In this document: one piece after another, positions 7,691-16,690 of the stretch
Layout: the number at the start of each line of letters is the position of its first letter
Numbering within the stretch: position 1 is the stretch's first letter
From: Bacteroidota bacterium
GTDB lineage: Bacteria > Bacteroidota > Ignavibacteria > UBA10030 > F1-140-MAGs086
DNA length: 22,999 nt
Assembly (NCBI GenBank): GCA_005792205.1
Contig: SXSO01000129.1
Coordinates: 1 to 22,999 of the forward strand
Direction of reading: 5' to 3'
Program-made: the position numbers and the translations under genes
Notes under the pieces: model-generated
What the model saw: the letters and a program-made list of their open reading frames with translations, nothing else
What the model was told of the DNA's origin: nothing
Databases searched by the model: none

Positions 7691-10600
7691 TTATTTCATC
7701 AGTAACATTTTTGAATTTCTTATTTCTGTAAATTCGGTTTCTTCATTAGTTACAGAAATTCGTGCAAAATAAATTCCACTACTTAAATTATTTGCATCAA
7801 AAACTATTTGATGATTTCCATCTTCAATTAAAGAATTATCCAATAATGTTGCAACTTCTTGACCAATCACATTGTATATTTTCAATGTTACAAATGAACT
7901 TGATGAAATAGAGAATGAAATTGTTGTTTTCGGATTAAACGGATTTGGATAGTTTTGTTGTAACTCAAAACAATCAATAGATTCAACCAAATCTAACCAC
8001 GCCCAATTTCCTTTTGCTGTATCACCGGGAGCAACATACGGAACTTCTGATATATTTTTTCCACCTTTTAAAACAAGAGGACTTGTAGATGCTACATCTT
8101 CATCTGCATTATTTAGTGCATCAAAAAATCCATCATTTATTGTTTTAATTAGGTTCATAATCTCTTCTGCTGCAAATGGATCTAATAAATCTACAATCAA
8201 ACTATATTGCTCCCATTGATTGTAATAAGTCATCGCAGTATCAAGTTTATCCGCAAGTTCTCCCAAAGTTAAATCGTGATAAGGAGTTCCTTCAAAATTT
8301 ACTTTCAATGAAGCAAAACCTGATGGTAAAACTTTTTGAGTACTTCCAAGTAAGTTTAATTTAAATGCCGCAAGTTCTGCTGCAAGTGGATTGTTATAAC
8401 TTTTTCTTTCTGCTTTATATGCTTTTACAATTTTTTTAGATTTCTTTCCGCTTGTTCTAATGGAATCAAGAGGATATGAAGTTCCCGAATGACTTGAAGT
8501 ATAAAACTTTCCTAAATCAGCTCCTTTTTTCCATTCTAACCATCCATATTTTTTTATACTATCTTTATGGCTTTGAGAAATTCCAACAATAAGTTTTCCT
8601 GCTTTCTTTACAATTGTATCACGAACATTTCCAAGTGTTGGAAGAGGCATTGTCCCATCTTTTGCGGCTTTAAGTTTTACAGGTTTTCGGGATAAACTTG
8701 TATCTGCTTTAAATGTTCTAAATTGCAATGAAGCATTTGAATAGTTGAATGTAACTTCATCAGCAAAATTTGACGAAGCATTCGAATTGTCAATTGCTTG
8801 AACACTCCAATAATATGTTGCAGTTGTATCAATTGTAGCAACAGGAATAACAAAAGTATTTTCAATTCCTGAATTTCCAAATTGGGTGAGAAGTCGTTTT
8901 CCATTAGTTGTATTTGCCATTGGATTTACAACATCAATTGCTCCAGCTGAGGAACCAACTCTTATATTATATGAAATAGAATTATTGTTTGTAAAATCAT
9001 CAGTTGACTTATCCCAACTCAATGTAATTTTATCTCCAACAACTATAAAATTCAATCCATCAGGAACAGATGGTGAAAAATTTAAAATCTCACTTGTATT
9101 GCGATAAATTTTAGAAACATAAGTTGAATCATTTTTCTTTCCACTTACAAACAAATCTAAATCATTATCGCTATCATAGTCAACAAATAAAACTTTTCCA
9201 TCATAAATATTTTCAAGTGAAGCAGAAAGTGTAACAAATGTTCCATTGTTATTTACATAAACAGAAGTTGAAGCCGTTGTTGAAGATGTTTTTCCCGCAA
9301 TTACGAAATCTATATCACCATCATTATCAACATCACCAAATGCAGAACTACTATTTCCAAAGTTTGCAACTGATGAGGTTACAGCACTATAATCATTGTT
9401 GGAATTTTTATAGATCTTTGTTGCACGAGATGAGTTTGTATTTCCTGAAATAATTATGTCTAAATCGCCATCATTATCATAATCTCCAAACATTCCTTCA
9501 CCATTGCTTAAAGAAGTAAATCCATCTTCAACTTGTAAAAATTCTCCGTTTGTATTTATCAACAATACTGATACTTTAGAAGAACCTGTATTTCCCGTCA
9601 AAAGAATATCCAAATCACTATCACCATCATAATCACCTAATGAAATGCTTCCATCTTTTATACTCGTAGAAAGTGTATCAGATGCAATAAAATTATTTCC
9701 ATCATATTTATAAACAAGAAATATATCGTCATCATTATTTACATCATATCCAGAAATTAGAAATTCCAAACTACCATCATTATCAACATCACCAAATGCA
9801 ACACTGCTTTGAGATAAACCCATAATATCATCACTTGTTGCTGTAAATGTTGAATCATCATTGCGATAAATTTTTGAAACTGCTTCATTTGATGAACTTC
9901 CTGAAATTGCTAAATCTAAATCACCATCGCTATCATAATCACCAAATGCAGCATCTCCATTTACAATTCCATCAATTGTTGCTTCAATATCTGTAAATGT
10001 TGAATCATCATTGCGATAAATTTTTGAAACTACTGTTGTAGAATCACTTCTTCCCGCAATAAATAAATCCAAATCACCATCTTCATCTATATCTCCAAAC
10101 ACAGATGCAGTTGAACAAAGCGATGCAATTGTAAAACCAGATTCAAGAAATGGAGATTGTGCATTCACAACAATAAATATATTTGCAGTGTCAGAATAAA
10201 GACCATCTGAAACTATGTATGTAATTGTGTCTGAACCTTTGTAATTGCTATTAGGAGTATAAGTTAAAGTTGGAATCAACGAATCAATCAAAGTTCCATG
10301 AAATGGTCCGTGAAGTGAATCAGATGGAATTATTGTATAGGTAAGTTCATCGTTATTTGGTTCATACACACTTAAAGTAAATTCAAGTTCAGTGTCTTCC
10401 TCCATTGAAAACGTTGTATCGTTTGCAACAGGAGGTAAGTTAAAATAAAATGAATCTGATTCAGCAAAACTTGACCCCGCAAATGAATTGTCAATTGCTT
10501 GAACACTCCAATAAATTGTCCCACTTGCAGATAAATTATTTAATATCAAATTTGTAGTGTGGTTTCCAAATTTTACAATTTGTCTTGTTCCATTTGAATT

Positions 10601-11914
10601 AGACATTGAAGAATAAATATCAGAACTACCATTTGTAGAACCAACTCTTACATTGTAAGTGAGTGCATCTTGAGGAGTTTCAACATCAGTTGATTTTGCC
10701 CAATTAAGTTTGACAGAAAAGCCAAATGTAGAATCTGAAAGCGAAGTTGGTGCATTTGGAATTGTATTTTGTGCAACTCCTGAGCAAGAATAAATTTTTG
10801 TAATCTTTGTTGCTCCTGAAGAAAGACCTGCAATAATTATATCTAAATCACCATCACCATTATAATCACCAAATGAAGATGCACTATAATTTACTCCAGT
10901 AATTGAAGCGGAAATATCAGTAAAAGTTATCACCTCATTTGTATCAGTTGCATTGCGATAAATTTTTGAAACTACTCCACTTGATGAACTTCCTGAAACT
11001 AAAATATCTAAGTCACCATCATTTTCAATATCTCCAAATGCAACACTACTATTACTTACACCAATTAATCCCGCACTAAATTCAGCAAATACTCCATCAG
11101 TATTTTTATAAAGTTTTGTAATATTTCCACTTGAAGTATTGCTTCCTGAAATTAGAATATCCAAATCACCATCGCTATCATAATCACCAAATGCAACATT
11201 TCCTTTTTGAACTCCTGTAAATGAAACTCCTGTTGCAACTGCAAATTCCCCATCAGTATTTTTGTATAACTTTGTAACATCACTTGAACCAGTATTTCCT
11301 GAAATTAAAATATCTAAGTCACCATCTTTGTCATAATCTCCACTTGCAACTGCTCCATTTGTAACTGCTGTAAAAGTAGAGTTTGTATCTATTGTAAATG
11401 AACTATTTGAATTTTTATAAAGCTTAGTAATATTTCCACTACTACTTAATCCCATATATAATAAATCTAAATCGCCATCATTATCATAGTCAAAAAACAT
11501 GCTACTATTACAACTGATGTTTGCAACTCCAGTTAAATTTGCTGCAATATCTGTAAAAGCCGTATCATCATTACGATAAATTTTAGCAATGTAAGTTGTT
11601 CCTGATGTGTTTCCACTTAAAAACACGTCCAAGTCACCATCTTTATCTATATCGCCAAAACTAATACTGCTATATTTTACACCAGTAAGTGATACAAATT
11701 CACTAAAAGTTCCATCTGTGTTTTTATAAATCTTTGCAATGTTTCCACTTGAAGATTGTCCCGCAAGTGCTAAATCTAAATCACCATCTTTGTCAATATC
11801 TCCAAATACCGAACTCCCATATTGAATACCTAATATTGTACCACCGATATCTGTATATGTTTGTGAAATTACAATTTCTACAAACAGAAAAAATAATATT
11901 ACTAAATTTCTCAT
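7691..11914 (-). CDS. Giant secreted FG-GAP double-propeller protein with fibronectin-III-like domains and T9SS sorting domain
   Basis: A 1407-residue protein with a signal peptide at 1-17 (MRNLVILFFLFVEIVIS). The first block (about 28-380) has seven FG-GAP/VCBS repeats with calcium-binding loops of the DxDxDGDxD type (near 39, 88, 142, 193, 244, 295, 350). A fibronectin-III-like domain (383-490) and one cadherin-like domain (491-585) follow. A second block (588-940) has seven more repeats (near 608, 659, 709, 761, 811, 861, 912), then another fibronectin-III-like domain (945-1058). Residues 1066-1293 are a module shared with the downstream protein. Residues 1315-1407 are a T9SS type A sorting domain (NYPNPFNPKTTI, ending KMLLMK). 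Seven repeats per block matches the blade number of integrin-type propellers. Three second-block loops are altered (DGSLE, DGDSD, DSDND). A GAGGT-like ribosome site (AGAGGT, 4 bases before ATG) supports the start. The role is probably surface binding; the ligand is unknown. Confidence 0.92.
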   Translation of the reverse strand: MRNLVILFFLFVEIVISQTYTDIGGTILGIQYGSSVFGDIDKDGDLDLALAGQSSSGNIAKIYKNTDGTFSEFVSLTGVKYSSISFGDIDKDGDLDVFLSGNTSGTTYIAKIYRNDDTAFTDIAANLTGVANISCNSSMFFDYDNDGDLDLLYMGLSSSGNITKLYKNSNSSFTIDTNSTFTAVTNGAVASGDYDKDGDLDILISGNTGSSDVTKLYKNTDGEFAVATGVSFTGVQKGNVAFGDYDSDGDLDILISGSNTSSGNITKLYKNTDGVFAEFSAGLIGVSNSSVAFGDIENDGDLDILVSGSSSSGVVSKIYRNATDTNEVITFTDISASITGVNYSASSFGDYNGDGDLDIIIAGLSSGATKITKIYSCSGVAQNTIPNAPTSLSDSTFGFSVKLNWAKSTDVETPQDALTYNVRVGSTNGSSDIYSSMSNSNGTRQIVKFGNHTTNLILNNLSASGTIYWSVQAIDNSFAGSSFAESDSFYFNLPPVANDTTFSMEEDTELEFTLSVYEPNNDELTYTIIPSDSLHGPFHGTLIDSLIPTLTYTPNSNYKGSDTITYIVSDGLYSDTANIFIVVNAQSPFLESGFTIASLCSTASVFGDIDEDGDLDLFIAGRSDSTTVVSKIYRNDDSTFTDIEATIDGIVNGDAAFGDYDSDGDLDLAISGSSSNEAVSKIYRNDDSTFTATSDDIMGLSQSSVAFGDVDNDGSLEFLISGYDVNNDDDIFLVYKYDGNNFIASDTLSTSIKDGSISLGDYDGDSDLDILLTGNTGSSKVSVLLINTNGEFLQVEDGFTSLSNGEGMFGDYDNDGDLDIIISGNTNSSRATKIYKNSNNDYSAVTSSVANFGNSSSAFGDVDNDGDIDFVIAGKTSSTTASTSVYVNNNGTFVTLSASLENIYDGKVLFVDYDSDNDLDLFVSGKKNDSTYVSKIYRNTSEILNFSPSVPDGLNFIVVGDKITLSWDKSTDDFTNNNSISYNIRVGSSAGAIDVVNPMANTTNGKRLLTQFGNSGIENTFVIPVATIDTTATYYWSVQAIDNSNASSNFADEVTFNYSNASLQFRTFKADTSLSRKPVKLKAAKDGTMPLPTLGNVRDTIVKKAGKLIVGISQSHKDSIKKYGWLEWKKGADLGKFYTSSHSGTSYPLDSIRTSGKKSKKIVKAYKAERKSYNNPLAAELAAFKLNLLGSTQKVLPSGFASLKVNFEGTPYHDLTLGELADKLDTAMTYYNQWEQYSLIVDLLDPFAAEEIMNLIKTINDGFFDALNNADEDVASTSPLVLKGGKNISEVPYVAPGDTAKGNWAWLDLVESIDCFELQQNYPNPFNPKTTISFSISSSSFVTLKIYNVIGQEVATLLDNSLIEDGNHQIVFDANNLSSGIYFARISVTNEETEFTEIRNSKMLLMK
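9841..10031. repeat. Exact 41-bp direct repeat at 150-bp spacing in the FG-GAP gene
   Basis: Bases 9841-9881 and 9991-10031 are identical and lie exactly 150 bp (50 codons, one propeller blade) apart. They encode the recurring KIYRNDDSTFT segment between adjacent FG-GAP repeats of the second block. Other blade junctions encode the same kind of segment with more divergent DNA, so these two blades probably arose by recent duplication or exchange. Confidence 0.9.
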
Positions 11915-12160
11915 ACTTACCTCTTTCTTTTAAAGCTTACTTATGTTAAATAAATCAAAAGAATATAATTATATAATTGTGAAAAAAAAAAATATAAAAC
12001 ATAAGTTTTTTAAAAACTTTTTAATGCTAACTAATTTTTGGCACTAAATTTGACCTCTTATGAATAAAAAAACTTTTCTAACTTTTTTAGAAAAAATTTA
12101 AATTCATTCTCAATTTTAAAATCTTATAATTCATATCTTTAATAATATTTTTTAGAATAC

Positions 12161-15100
12161 ATGGGCACATTTACATTCAACTTAGATAACTTTATATATT
12201 CTGACCTTTTCAAATCGGAAAAACTTCAAGAACTTACAAATATTTTCTATTTGTTTGCCGAAAAAAAGAACAACATAATATTTTCTGAATTTATTCATTA
12301 CAAAAATAGTACCAAAAGTTTTTCAAACCCAGAAGTATCCAATATCATAATTGAAATGGCAAAAATATTGGATGAATTCATTGCTTACATTTTTAACATT
12401 GAAAATAATGCAAAAGAATTTTTCAAACTAATTGAAAAAGAAAATAAAATTTTTCAATTCAAAAAAGAATTTTTTGTACGAAGAGTTTTAAAAAAAATTT
12501 CAGAAACTGATGCAAAAAAAATAAATGTAGATAAACTAACTCAAAAACTAAACACAATTATCTCATTTCAAAATGAAGATTTGGAATTTGAATTTGCAAA
12601 CTTTGTCAATGAAATTTTAGAACTTGATAAACTCGCAAAAATAAATTTAAACGAAGAAGTCAAAACAAAAATTTCAAATATTGCAAAAAAAATAAATGTA
12701 AAATTATACGACAACCAAAACTATTTTGACTTTTTAAATGAATTATTGGAAACACTTGAAACCTGGATATCTGCAAATTATTTTCAAAAAAATATTCTTA
12801 CAAAAAATTGGGTTTCATTTGTAATTCCAAAGAAAATTGACCTTCAACATCTTGTTGATTACAAAATAAATAACGATTCATGTATCGGAGACGAAAATCA
12901 TTATCGCCACAGAGATGGATTTGATTTAACAGATGAAAGATATTCACAAAGATATATTTTAAATGAAGTAGAATATTGCATTTTCTGTCACGATAGAGAT
13001 AAAGATACTTGTTCAAAAGGGATAATGGAAAAAAATGAATTCAAAAAAAATGATTTAAATTATACTTTAAAAGGATGTCCATTAGATCAAAAAATTTCTG
13101 AATCTCATATTGTTGAAGCATTAGGAAAACCAATTGGAGCTTTATCAATCATTATGATTGATAATCCAATGTGTGCAGGAACAGGACACAGAATTTGTAA
13201 TGATTGTATGAAATCTTGTATTTACCAAAAACAAGAACCAGTAAATATTCCTCAAATTGAAACAAGAATTTTAACTGATGTTTTAAATTTACCATACGGT
13301 TTTGAAATTTATTCTTTACTTACAAGATGGAATCCATTAAATATTTCAAGACCTTTTGCATTACCATACAATGGAAAAAAAATTCTCGTAGCTGGAATGG
13401 GACCAGCTGGATATACACTTTCACACTATTTACTAAATGAAGGTTTTGGAGTTGTAGGAATTGATGGACTTAAAATTGAACCAATATTTCCAGAATACAC
13501 AGAAAAAAACTTTAAACCAATAAAGGATTTCGATTTAATAAAAACAAAATTGAGTGAAAGAATTTATCTTGGTTTTGGTGGAGTTTCAGAATATGGAATT
13601 ACAGTTCGTTGGGATAAAAATTTTCTCACCGTTTTGTATATAAATTTACTTCGCAATGAAAATTTTGCTTTATATGATGGAATTCGTTTCGGTGGAACAA
13701 TCACAATTGAAGATGCTTGGGAATATGGATTTGATCATATAGCAATGGCAACTGGTGCGGGAAAACCAACATTTGTTGAATTAAAAAATAATCTTGTAAG
13801 GGGAATTAGAAAAGCAAGCGATTTTTTAATGGCATTACAATTAACAGGAGCAGGAAAAAAAGATTCACTTGCAAACCTTCAAGTTCAACTTCCCGCAATT
13901 GTAATCGGTGGAGGACTAACAGCAATTGATACAGCAACTGAACTTATGGCATATTATCCAATTCAAGTTACAAAAATCAAAAAAAGATTTGATGAACTTT
14001 GCAAAACATACGGAGAAGAAAATATTTTAAAACTTTTTGATAATGAAGAAAAAAATATTTTGTTCAGATATTTAGAACACGCAAAAGAAATTGAAATTGA
14101 AAAAAACAACGCAAAACAAAATGGTGAAAATCCAAATTTTATACCACTCATTAGAAAATGGGGAGGCATAAAAATTTATTACAGAAAAAATTTAAATGAT
14201 GCACCAGCATATAAATTAAATCACGAAGAAATTATAAAAGGATTTGAAGAAGGAATTGAATTTGTAGAAAAAATGAATCCTGTTGAAGCATTCAAAGATG
14301 AATTTGGAGCTTTAAAAGAAATAAGCTTTGAAGAAATGATTTTAGAAAATGGAAAGTGGAAAAATTCTGGAAAAATAAAATCAACTTATGTTCGCTCACT
14401 TTTTGTTGCAGCAGGAACTATTCCAAATGTGATGTATGAAAGAGAACATAACAACACCTTTGAAATGGATAAATGGGATCAATATTTTAAATCATTTGGA
14501 TTTGATAAAAATACAAATTCACTTTTTGAAAATTCTAATTCAACTGAATTTTTCACCTCGTATAATAAAAACGGAAAACACATTTCTTTCTTTGGAGATA
14601 ATCATCCGAAGTTTGCAGGAAATGTAGTAAAAGCAATGGCTTCTGCAAAAAATGGATACAAAAAAATCATTTCATTATTTGAAAATATAAATTCAAACGC
14701 ATCTTTAAATGAATGGAAAAACTTTGTAGAAACACTTAATCACAATTTAAAACCAACTGTTGTTGCAGTGAATAGATTGACTCCAACAATAGTTGAAGTT
14801 ATTCTTCATGCTCCACAATCAACAAAAAACTTTCAAGCTGGACAATTTTTTAGATTACAAAACTATGAAACCAATTCTCTTAAACTAAACAACACTTTGC
14901 TTATGATGGAAGGAGTTGCTTTAACTGGTGCATGGTGCGATAAAGAAAAAGGTCTCATAAGTTTAATTGTTTTGGAAATGGGAGTAAGTTCAAAAATATG
15001 CAGTATGTTAAAACCAAATGAACGAGTTGTTTTGATGGGACCAACTGGTGAACCAACTTATATTGATAAAAATTCAACTGTAATTTTGCTTGGTGGTGGT

Positions 15101-15721
15101 TTGGGAAATGCGGTTCATTTTTCTATTGCAAAAGCATTCAAAGAAAATGGAGGTAAAGTAATTTATTTTGCTGGATATAAAAAGAAAGAGGATTTATTTA
15201 AACAAGATGAAATTGAAAAAAATACTGATATTGTTGTGTATAGTGTAGATGTTGGAGAAAAAATTAAAACACGAAGAAAACAAGATAAATCATTTGTAGG
15301 AAATATTGTTCAAGCAATGATTGAATATTCAAAAGGAGAACTCGGTGAAATTACAATTCCCTTAAATGAAGCAAGTAGAATAGTTTCAATTGGTTCAGAT
15401 AGAATGATGGCAGCAGTTGCAGTTGCAAGACATACAGTATTAAAACCATATCTCAACGAAGATCATATTGGAATTGCTTCAATAAATTCACCAATGCAAT
15501 GTATGATGAAAGCAATTTGTGCTCAATGTTTGCAACGACATATTGACACAAAAACAGGAAAAGAAAAATTTGTCTTCACTTGTGTAAATCAAGATCAACA
15601 TATGGATGAAGTTGATTTTGCACATTTAAATTCAAGGCTAAAACAAAATTCTGTTTTAGAAAAAATTTCTACTTATTGGTTTGAGCATGTTGTAAAAGAA
15701 AATAATTTAGCAAGAATTTAA
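12161..15721 (+). CDS. Fused Nfn-like oxidoreductase: N-terminal unknown region, GltD/NfnB-like and NfnA/PyrK-like parts
   Basis: An 1186-residue cytoplasmic redox protein with no signal peptide. Residues 1 to about 240 are helical and charged and not recognised. Residues 270-365 carry Cys ligands for iron-sulfur clusters: C273, C276, C284 and C306 (in GCP), then C338, C346, C349 and C353, followed by NIPQIE. This resembles the N-terminal ferredoxin-like domain of GltD/NfnB. Residues 405-835 are a GltD-type double-nucleotide flavoprotein with GMGPAG (411-416), ATGAGKP (530-536) and GGGLTAID (583-590). Residues 860-1160 resemble PyrK/NfnA: a flavin domain with AGQFF (893-897), an NAD-binding GGGLGNA (978-984) and a 2Fe-2S site C1114, C1120, C1123, C1141. 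By family knowledge Nfn couples NADH, ferredoxin and NADPH. That function is inferred here, since the order and fusion differ from the two-subunit enzyme. No clear Shine-Dalgarno precedes the ATG. Confidence 0.82.
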   Translation: MGTFTFNLDNFIYSDLFKSEKLQELTNIFYLFAEKKNNIIFSEFIHYKNSTKSFSNPEVSNIIIEMAKILDEFIAYIFNIENNAKEFFKLIEKENKIFQFKKEFFVRRVLKKISETDAKKINVDKLTQKLNTIISFQNEDLEFEFANFVNEILELDKLAKINLNEEVKTKISNIAKKINVKLYDNQNYFDFLNELLETLETWISANYFQKNILTKNWVSFVIPKKIDLQHLVDYKINNDSCIGDENHYRHRDGFDLTDERYSQRYILNEVEYCIFCHDRDKDTCSKGIMEKNEFKKNDLNYTLKGCPLDQKISESHIVEALGKPIGALSIIMIDNPMCAGTGHRICNDCMKSCIYQKQEPVNIPQIETRILTDVLNLPYGFEIYSLLTRWNPLNISRPFALPYNGKKILVAGMGPAGYTLSHYLLNEGFGVVGIDGLKIEPIFPEYTEKNFKPIKDFDLIKTKLSERIYLGFGGVSEYGITVRWDKNFLTVLYINLLRNENFALYDGIRFGGTITIEDAWEYGFDHIAMATGAGKPTFVELKNNLVRGIRKASDFLMALQLTGAGKKDSLANLQVQLPAIVIGGGLTAIDTATELMAYYPIQVTKIKKRFDELCKTYGEENILKLFDNEEKNILFRYLEHAKEIEIEKNNAKQNGENPNFIPLIRKWGGIKIYYRKNLNDAPAYKLNHEEIIKGFEEGIEFVEKMNPVEAFKDEFGALKEISFEEMILENGKWKNSGKIKSTYVRSLFVAAGTIPNVMYEREHNNTFEMDKWDQYFKSFGFDKNTNSLFENSNSTEFFTSYNKNGKHISFFGDNHPKFAGNVVKAMASAKNGYKKIISLFENINSNASLNEWKNFVETLNHNLKPTVVAVNRLTPTIVEVILHAPQSTKNFQAGQFFRLQNYETNSLKLNNTLLMMEGVALTGAWCDKEKGLISLIVLEMGVSSKICSMLKPNERVVLMGPTGEPTYIDKNSTVILLGGGLGNAVHFSIAKAFKENGGKVIYFAGYKKKEDLFKQDEIEKNTDIVVYSVDVGEKIKTRRKQDKSFVGNIVQAMIEYSKGELGEITIPLNEASRIVSIGSDRMMAAVAVARHTVLKPYLNEDHIGIASINSPMQCMMKAICAQCLQRHIDTKTGKEKFVFTCVNQDQHMDEVDFAHLNSRLKQNSVLEKISTYWFEHVVKENNLARI

Positions 15722-15738
15722 TTTACACAAACCAAAAA

Positions 15739-16650
15739 TCACTTATAAAATTTTGCTAAAAATTTTACAGCAATAACACCACAAATGGTATTGATTGTTG
15801 TTGCAAGAATTGATGCTCCAAGAATTTCTGTTGGATTTTGAGAACCAAGTGAAGCACGTATTGCAATTATTGTTGCAGAAATTAGTTGAACATTACTTGT
15901 ATTTATCACAAGAAATGTACACATTGAATCAGTTGCAGTTCCAACTTTTGAGTTGAGCTTATTGAGTTCTTCCATTGCTTTTAAACCAAACGGAGTTGCT
16001 GCATTTGAAAGTCCCAACATATTTGCAGAAATATTCATCAACATTGCTCCCATTGCTGGATGATTTGCAGGAATTTCAGGAAATAATTTTATCATCAGTG
16101 GTTTTACAAAATTTGCAAGTTTAGTTGTAAGTTCTGACACATCTGCAATTTTCATAATTCCTAACCAAAATACCATGATTCCAATTAAACCAAACGCAAT
16201 TGTAACAGCTGTTTTTGCCGTTGAAAAAATTCCTTCATTTGTAACTTCTTTGATTTTTAGAAATTTGACTTCATCAAAAACTATTGATGCAATTGAGTTT
16301 TTGTATGAAATTTTTCCTAAAATTGAATTATTTTTTTTTTGTAAGAGAGATAGTTCGCTCCATATTTTTGGAGATAAACTATCTAAAAAAATAGTTATAA
16401 TATTATTGTTAATCTCTCCTTCGCAAATAAAATCAGAATCAATATTTGTATTGTAAAATTTATTGAAATCATCTTTATCAACTAAAAGATTTAATGAGGA
16501 TTTTTTTTCGTCAATTTTTTTTTGTGAAATAATTTTGCAAGAAAAATTTTTCCCATTTCTAAATTTGTCTTGTGAAATATCTTGTACATCTTTAAAGACA
16601 GCAAATATAATTCCAATTGCAATTAATGAAATCCAAATATAGTTTAGCAT
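15739..16650 (-). CDS. spmA: SpmA-like nucleoside-recognition (Gate) membrane protein with a large inserted domain
   Basis: A 303-residue membrane protein. The first transmembrane helix is at about 4-20. The conserved core runs from about 141 to 303: a helix at 148-166, the signature HPAMGAMLMNISANMLGLSNAATPFG (core words at 197-222), the TATDSMCTFLVINTS segment (238-252), and a final helix at about 275-297. SpmA homologues are usually near 195 residues. The excess is a hydrophilic, beta-rich insertion at about 24-140, right after the first helix. The partner spmB is not adjacent; it lies about 4 kb away on the other strand. In Bacillus these proteins affect spore core dehydration, but nothing else here suggests sporulation, so the cellular role is open. 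The gene lies 40 bp downstream of the metallo-hydrolase gene and converges with the oxidoreductase gene, leaving 17 bp between stops. Confidence 0.85.
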   Translation of the reverse strand: MLNYIWISLIAIGIIFAVFKDVQDISQDKFRNGKNFSCKIISQKKIDEKKSSLNLLVDKDDFNKFYNTNIDSDFICEGEINNNIITIFLDSLSPKIWSELSLLQKKNNSILGKISYKNSIASIVFDEVKFLKIKEVTNEGIFSTAKTAVTIAFGLIGIMVFWLGIMKIADVSELTTKLANFVKPLMIKLFPEIPANHPAMGAMLMNISANMLGLSNAATPFGLKAMEELNKLNSKVGTATDSMCTFLVINTSNVQLISATIIAIRASLGSQNPTEILGASILATTINTICGVIAVKFLAKFYK

Positions 16651-16690
16651 AATCTTTTGAAAAGATATAAATTTATTTTTGTTTTAATTT

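Noticed and set aside
12045..12052. TAAATTTG, matching the Bacteroidota -7 promoter pattern TAnnTTTG, upstream of the fused oxidoreductase
   Set aside because: No TTTG/TTG -33 element lies at the expected distance, and such words are common by chance in DNA this AT-rich.
12003..12094. Short inverted repeats (aagttttt/aaaaactt at 12003-12019 and ttttctaa/ttagaaaa at 12074-12094) between the FG-GAP and oxidoreductase genes
   Set aside because: The arms are 8 bp and purely AT-rich; similar ones are expected by chance, and neither is near a clear promoter or T-run terminator position.
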